DNA of 64,000 bases from Flavobacteriales bacterium (lineage in GTDB: Bacteria > Bacteroidota > Bacteroidia > Flavobacteriales_F > PHOS-HE28). Of the stretch, positions 61,007-64,000 are shown piece by piece. The position numbers were made by a program, and so were the translations under genes. The number at the start of each line of letters is the position of its first letter. Positions within the stretch are counted from its first letter, which is position 1. The notes beneath the pieces were generated by a model. That model was given only the letters and a program-made list of their open reading frames with translations, ran no database searches and had not been told where the DNA came from. Where the stretch lies: positions 372,001 to 436,000 of the forward strand of contig JADJAA010000002.1 in the NCBI GenBank assembly GCA_016704485.1, written 5' to 3'.

Positions 61007-64000
61007 TTGGCGGAGAACAAGGCATATCACTGGCTCAAATTGATACTGCGTGGCATTGGCACCATTGTGCTCTTTGTCCTCGCTTTGGTAGTCATATTCC
61101 TGCTGTTGATCTCCATACCCGCCGTACAGCGCAGTGTTGCTAAGTATGCCGGTCAATTCGCAACGGAGCAATTGGGTGCCGAGGTTCGTATTGGTAGCAT
61201 CTATGTGCAACCCCTAGGTCCAATAGTACTCAAGGACATCTATGTGGGCGATCTTAGGAATGATACGCTTTTTGCCGTTGGCACGCTCAAAGTGAAGGGT
61301 ATCGGGATAGATGCGGATGCCAATACGATCAACCTGAATGCATTCGAGTTAGAGAATGGGCGCTTTGCTTTGGCTATAGCAGCGGACGACGAGCACAGTA
61401 ACCTTACCAATTTATTCGCCCAATTCAAGGATGATGACACGACAACAACCGCCGAGATCTGGACGATACGAGCAAACAGGTTCGTGATAGATGGGTTGCA
61501 TTTTTCGTTTCACGATGCGCGTGTTCCGATAAAACCGTTCGGCATTGACTTCTCCCATGTGGATGTGAACAAAGCGAGTTTGGCCGGCTACGAACTTGCC
61601 GTGATCGGGGATTCCATAACCGCACATCTGGAACAGTTCAGTTTGCGTGAACGAAGCGGTTTCCGAGTGGACCAACTTACAGGCATCGCCAATGTCAGTG
61701 GCTCGGGTATCATTATTGATAGTCTAGCCTTGCGCACACCTGTCACCTCGGTCGAAGGGCGCATGCAATTCAGTTCTGAGAATTGGTCGGCCTACAGCCG
61801 TTTCATTGATGAGGTAATGATACGTGTCGACCTGAAACCTTCACGATTGGATTTTGCGGATATCAGCTACTTCGCACCAGAGTTGGAAGGTGTACACTTT
61901 CCGATAGATGTCCAGGGCAACATCCGTGGAACAATTTCTGAGCTTAAAGGCCGCAACCTGGACATAGCGTTCGGTGAACGGTCCATCTTTCGGGGTAGCG
62001 CAGAGCTGAGTGGTCTTCCGGACATTGAGAATACGTTCATGTTGTTGGACCTCGACGAGCTATTGACGGATCATCAAGATCTTGCGCAACTACCGGCGCC
62101 ACCTTTCATATCCGGCGATCGGCTAAAGGTGCCACAGGAGTTGAAGGAACTTGGTACGATCAAGTTCCGAGGAAATTTTACGGGTTTCATCCGCTCATTC
62201 ACGGCATACGGAGTGGCCAATACGGCTATCGGTGGAATGCGAACGGATATTTCGTTCGAACGGGATACGTTGCGCAAGGACTTCTCATTGTCGGGTAGGC
62301 TGGCAACGGACAGTATTCGATTGGGTCCCTTATTGCATGCTGATATTCTCGGCCCTTTGGCTGCTAATATCCGCATCAACGCGAAAGGAAAGGATATTGC
62401 TGGCATGCGGGCTGAAGTGGAAGGTGACTTCCCGTTCTTCACGGTGAATGGAGTACGTATAAAGGGCATCTCCGCCAAGGGGAAACTGGAACGCAATCTG
62501 TTTAATGGTGCATTGTCCGTGAACGATAATGCGTTGATCCTGGATTTCGAAGGACTGGCTGATATGCGAGGTAGATGGCCTTTGGTGGATTTCCATGCAG
62601 AATTGGGGCATGCCAACCTTACAGCACTCGGTATTGCACCTTTTGATGGGTATAACACATTGCGGATGGATGTCGATGCACAAGGGCGATTATCCCCTGA
62701 TAGTTTATTGGGCAAATTGTCGATGCGTGATATTGCATTCTGTCGCGGGGATCAAGAGCACGAATTGGGCGATATTGATCTTGTAAGCAGCCGCATGGAT
62801 GGAGAGAATGTATTGAACTTGAATGCGTCTTTTGCGGATGTGGAGGTGAGCGGAGAGTTTCTGCCGACACGGTTGCCCCGCACTATTGAGAACGTGATCT
62901 ACAGCGTATTCCCATCGCTGGAGGATAAAGTGGACTTCGCTGAAGCCGAACAGAATTTTCGGTTCACATTGGAGACCAAGAATACCGGACCGGTATTGGA
63001 TCTGGTAATGCCAGGGTTGAAGATCGACAGCGGATCAACAGCAAAAGGAGCCCTGGATAGCCGTTCGTTGGATATTGAATTGGTCGCGGATCTGCCTGGA
63101 ATGTCTTACGGTCATATGCGGATCAACAATATGAAGGTGGTTACCGAAAAGACCATGGATGTTTTCCTGTTCAGCGTTAAAAGTGATCGCCAGATCTGGA
63201 AGGACAGCATTTGGTTCGCTGGCACGTCGCTCACCGGAAAAGCATATCAGGATGAATTGGAATTCGCCCTTGGATGGGATGATAGCAATGGCGGCACCAA
63301 TGGCGACCTCTATCTTTTAGGCGACGTTGATTCACCCAATTCGCTTTCACTGGATCTCCTCCCCAGTCATTTGCAGTTCGGCAGGGGAGATTGGTTGAAT
63401 CTGAAACCGGCACATGCAAGGATCGAAGGATCCACCATCCGTATCGATTCACTTACACTGCTGAATAACGGGCAGCGGATAACCTTGGATGGCACGATCT
63501 CCGATGACCCTGGAGATGCGCTGCACTTCGATCTATTGAACGTTGATCTACGCAACATCGATCCGTTCTATGAAGGGCCCCAACTGAGCGGTATGGTATC
63601 CGGCGATGGCGCTGTATTCGATATCCGTAATACGCCGAAAATGTTCAGCTATATGTGCTTGGATAGTCTTAAGGTACAGGAACATCCAATTGGAGATCTG
63701 CAATTCGCTGCGCAATGGGTGGATGCAAAAAAAGCCGTGGACCTCAGCGGTGTCCTCAGTCGAGGAGCGATCAAGGCATTGGATTTCAGAGGAGAGATCA
63801 GTTTGAAGGATGATCAAGAAATGGATATGGAATTGATCATGGATCGCTTCGACCTTGGCTTCATAGATCCCTATCTGCCGAAAGGAATAAGCGAGATACA
63901 AGGGCTTGTATCCGGAAGCATTGCGGTGAACGGAAAACTGATCGATCCGCAGATCGCTGGTGAATTAGCGCTAACGAATGCCGGTCTTCGCATCGATTAC
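61007..64000 (+). CDS. TamB-like translocation/assembly protein, partial (runs off the right edge)
   Basis: The frame is open from TAG 60986 to the window end (998 codons visible). The start is probably TTG 61007 (MAENKAYHWLKLILRGIG), since no ATG or GTG lies before the single membrane helix (TIVLFVLALVVIFLLLISIPAVQ). The rest is AsmA/TamB-like: long repeating beta-strand stretches with GSIYVQPLGPIVLKDIYVGD at the start, and DLKPSRLDFADISYF, TLDGTISDDP and ALDFRGEISL later. The family anchors in the inner membrane and bridges the periplasm in outer-membrane biogenesis or lipid transport. The C-terminal DUF490 part is not in the window. Confidence 0.86.
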   Translation, partial: MAENKAYHWLKLILRGIGTIVLFVLALVVIFLLLISIPAVQRSVAKYAGQFATEQLGAEVRIGSIYVQPLGPIVLKDIYVGDLRNDTLFAVGTLKVKGIGIDADANTINLNAFELENGRFALAIAADDEHSNLTNLFAQFKDDDTTTTAEIWTIRANRFVIDGLHFSFHDARVPIKPFGIDFSHVDVNKASLAGYELAVIGDSITAHLEQFSLRERSGFRVDQLTGIANVSGSGIIIDSLALRTPVTSVEGRMQFSSENWSAYSRFIDEVMIRVDLKPSRLDFADISYFAPELEGVHFPIDVQGNIRGTISELKGRNLDIAFGERSIFRGSAELSGLPDIENTFMLLDLDELLTDHQDLAQLPAPPFISGDRLKVPQELKELGTIKFRGNFTGFIRSFTAYGVANTAIGGMRTDISFERDTLRKDFSLSGRLATDSIRLGPLLHADILGPLAANIRINAKGKDIAGMRAEVEGDFPFFTVNGVRIKGISAKGKLERNLFNGALSVNDNALILDFEGLADMRGRWPLVDFHAELGHANLTALGIAPFDGYNTLRMDVDAQGRLSPDSLLGKLSMRDIAFCRGDQEHELGDIDLVSSRMDGENVLNLNASFADVEVSGEFLPTRLPRTIENVIYSVFPSLEDKVDFAEAEQNFRFTLETKNTGPVLDLVMPGLKIDSGSTAKGALDSRSLDIELVADLPGMSYGHMRINNMKVVTEKTMDVFLFSVKSDRQIWKDSIWFAGTSLTGKAYQDELEFALGWDDSNGGTNGDLYLLGDVDSPNSLSLDLLPSHLQFGRGDWLNLKPAHARIEGSTIRIDSLTLLNNGQRITLDGTISDDPGDALHFDLLNVDLRNIDPFYEGPQLSGMVSGDGAVFDIRNTPKMFSYMCLDSLKVQEHPIGDLQFAAQWVDAKKAVDLSGVLSRGAIKALDFRGEISLKDDQEMDMELIMDRFDLGFIDPYLPKGISEIQGLVSGSIAVNGKLIDPQIAGELALTNAGLRIDY

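Overview
The window looks like chromosomal DNA of a Bacteroidota bacterium, probably from the Flavobacteriales side of the phylum. The evidence is several large secreted proteins ending in type IX secretion (T9SS) sorting domains, Bacteroidota-type -7 promoter boxes (TAnnTTTG) in front of both tRNA genes and several CDSs, a fused OlsF-type aminolipid synthase, a transketolase split into two subunits, and an ECF sigma/anti-sigma/Spy-like group. I see no transposase, integrase, phage module or CRISPR array. Gene density is high and most genes are housekeeping or cell-envelope genes.

Layout. 1-9.8 kb: the end of a large conserved protein of unknown function (split by an apparent 1-base deletion), plsY, and a giant TPR/PD40/coiled-coil/double-SPOR protein. 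9.8-12.9 kb: repeat-bearing spacer, clpS-M48 protease lipoprotein, a YdcF-like membrane protein, tRNA-Arg(ACG), then about 650 bp of hairpins and tRNA-derived repeats. 12.9-20.8 kb: a T9SS cell-surface protein damaged near its N-terminus, a lipoprotein, an HD alarmone-hydrolase-like protein, and a DPP III-like M49 lipoprotein. 21-27 kb: YkuK-like protein, tRNA-Leu(CAG), a membrane protein, an M23/LysM peptidase, a membrane transglutaminase, a MITE-like inverted-repeat block, OlsF and a CoA-binding protein. 27-40 kb, all on the minus strand: an M43 protease with a domain inserted in its catalytic domain, a class III aminotransferase, and a tight run tktN - VWA - tktC - ECF sigma - M43 protease - anti-sigma-like - Spy-like. 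40-53 kb, plus strand: ychF, an M3 peptidase with a signal peptide cut by a stop codon, a metzincin protease, and parE - two small envelope genes - parC. 53-64 kb: an FG-GAP T9SS protein, an LVIVD-repeat T9SS protein, a TPR protein, tsaD, and the start of a TamB-like gene that runs off the right edge.

How the parts fit. The secreted proteases and surface proteins would be exported by Sec and then T9SS. Four carry the usual type A C-terminal domain. Two instead share a different module of about 240 residues with dockerin-like repeats. The ECF sigma locus contains one of those proteases between the sigma gene and its putative anti-sigma partner, which suggests that its expression is tied to envelope sensing. 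Three otherwise intact coding regions carry local lesions (near 1690, 13503-13605 and 41903). These are either real decay or assembly errors, and reads would have to settle it. The most unusual non-coding signals are the hairpin chain built from copies of the tRNA-Arg 3' end (12275-12476), the inverted-repeat block at 24637-24894, and several -7 boxes lying only 5-9 nt before a start codon, which predicts leaderless mRNAs.
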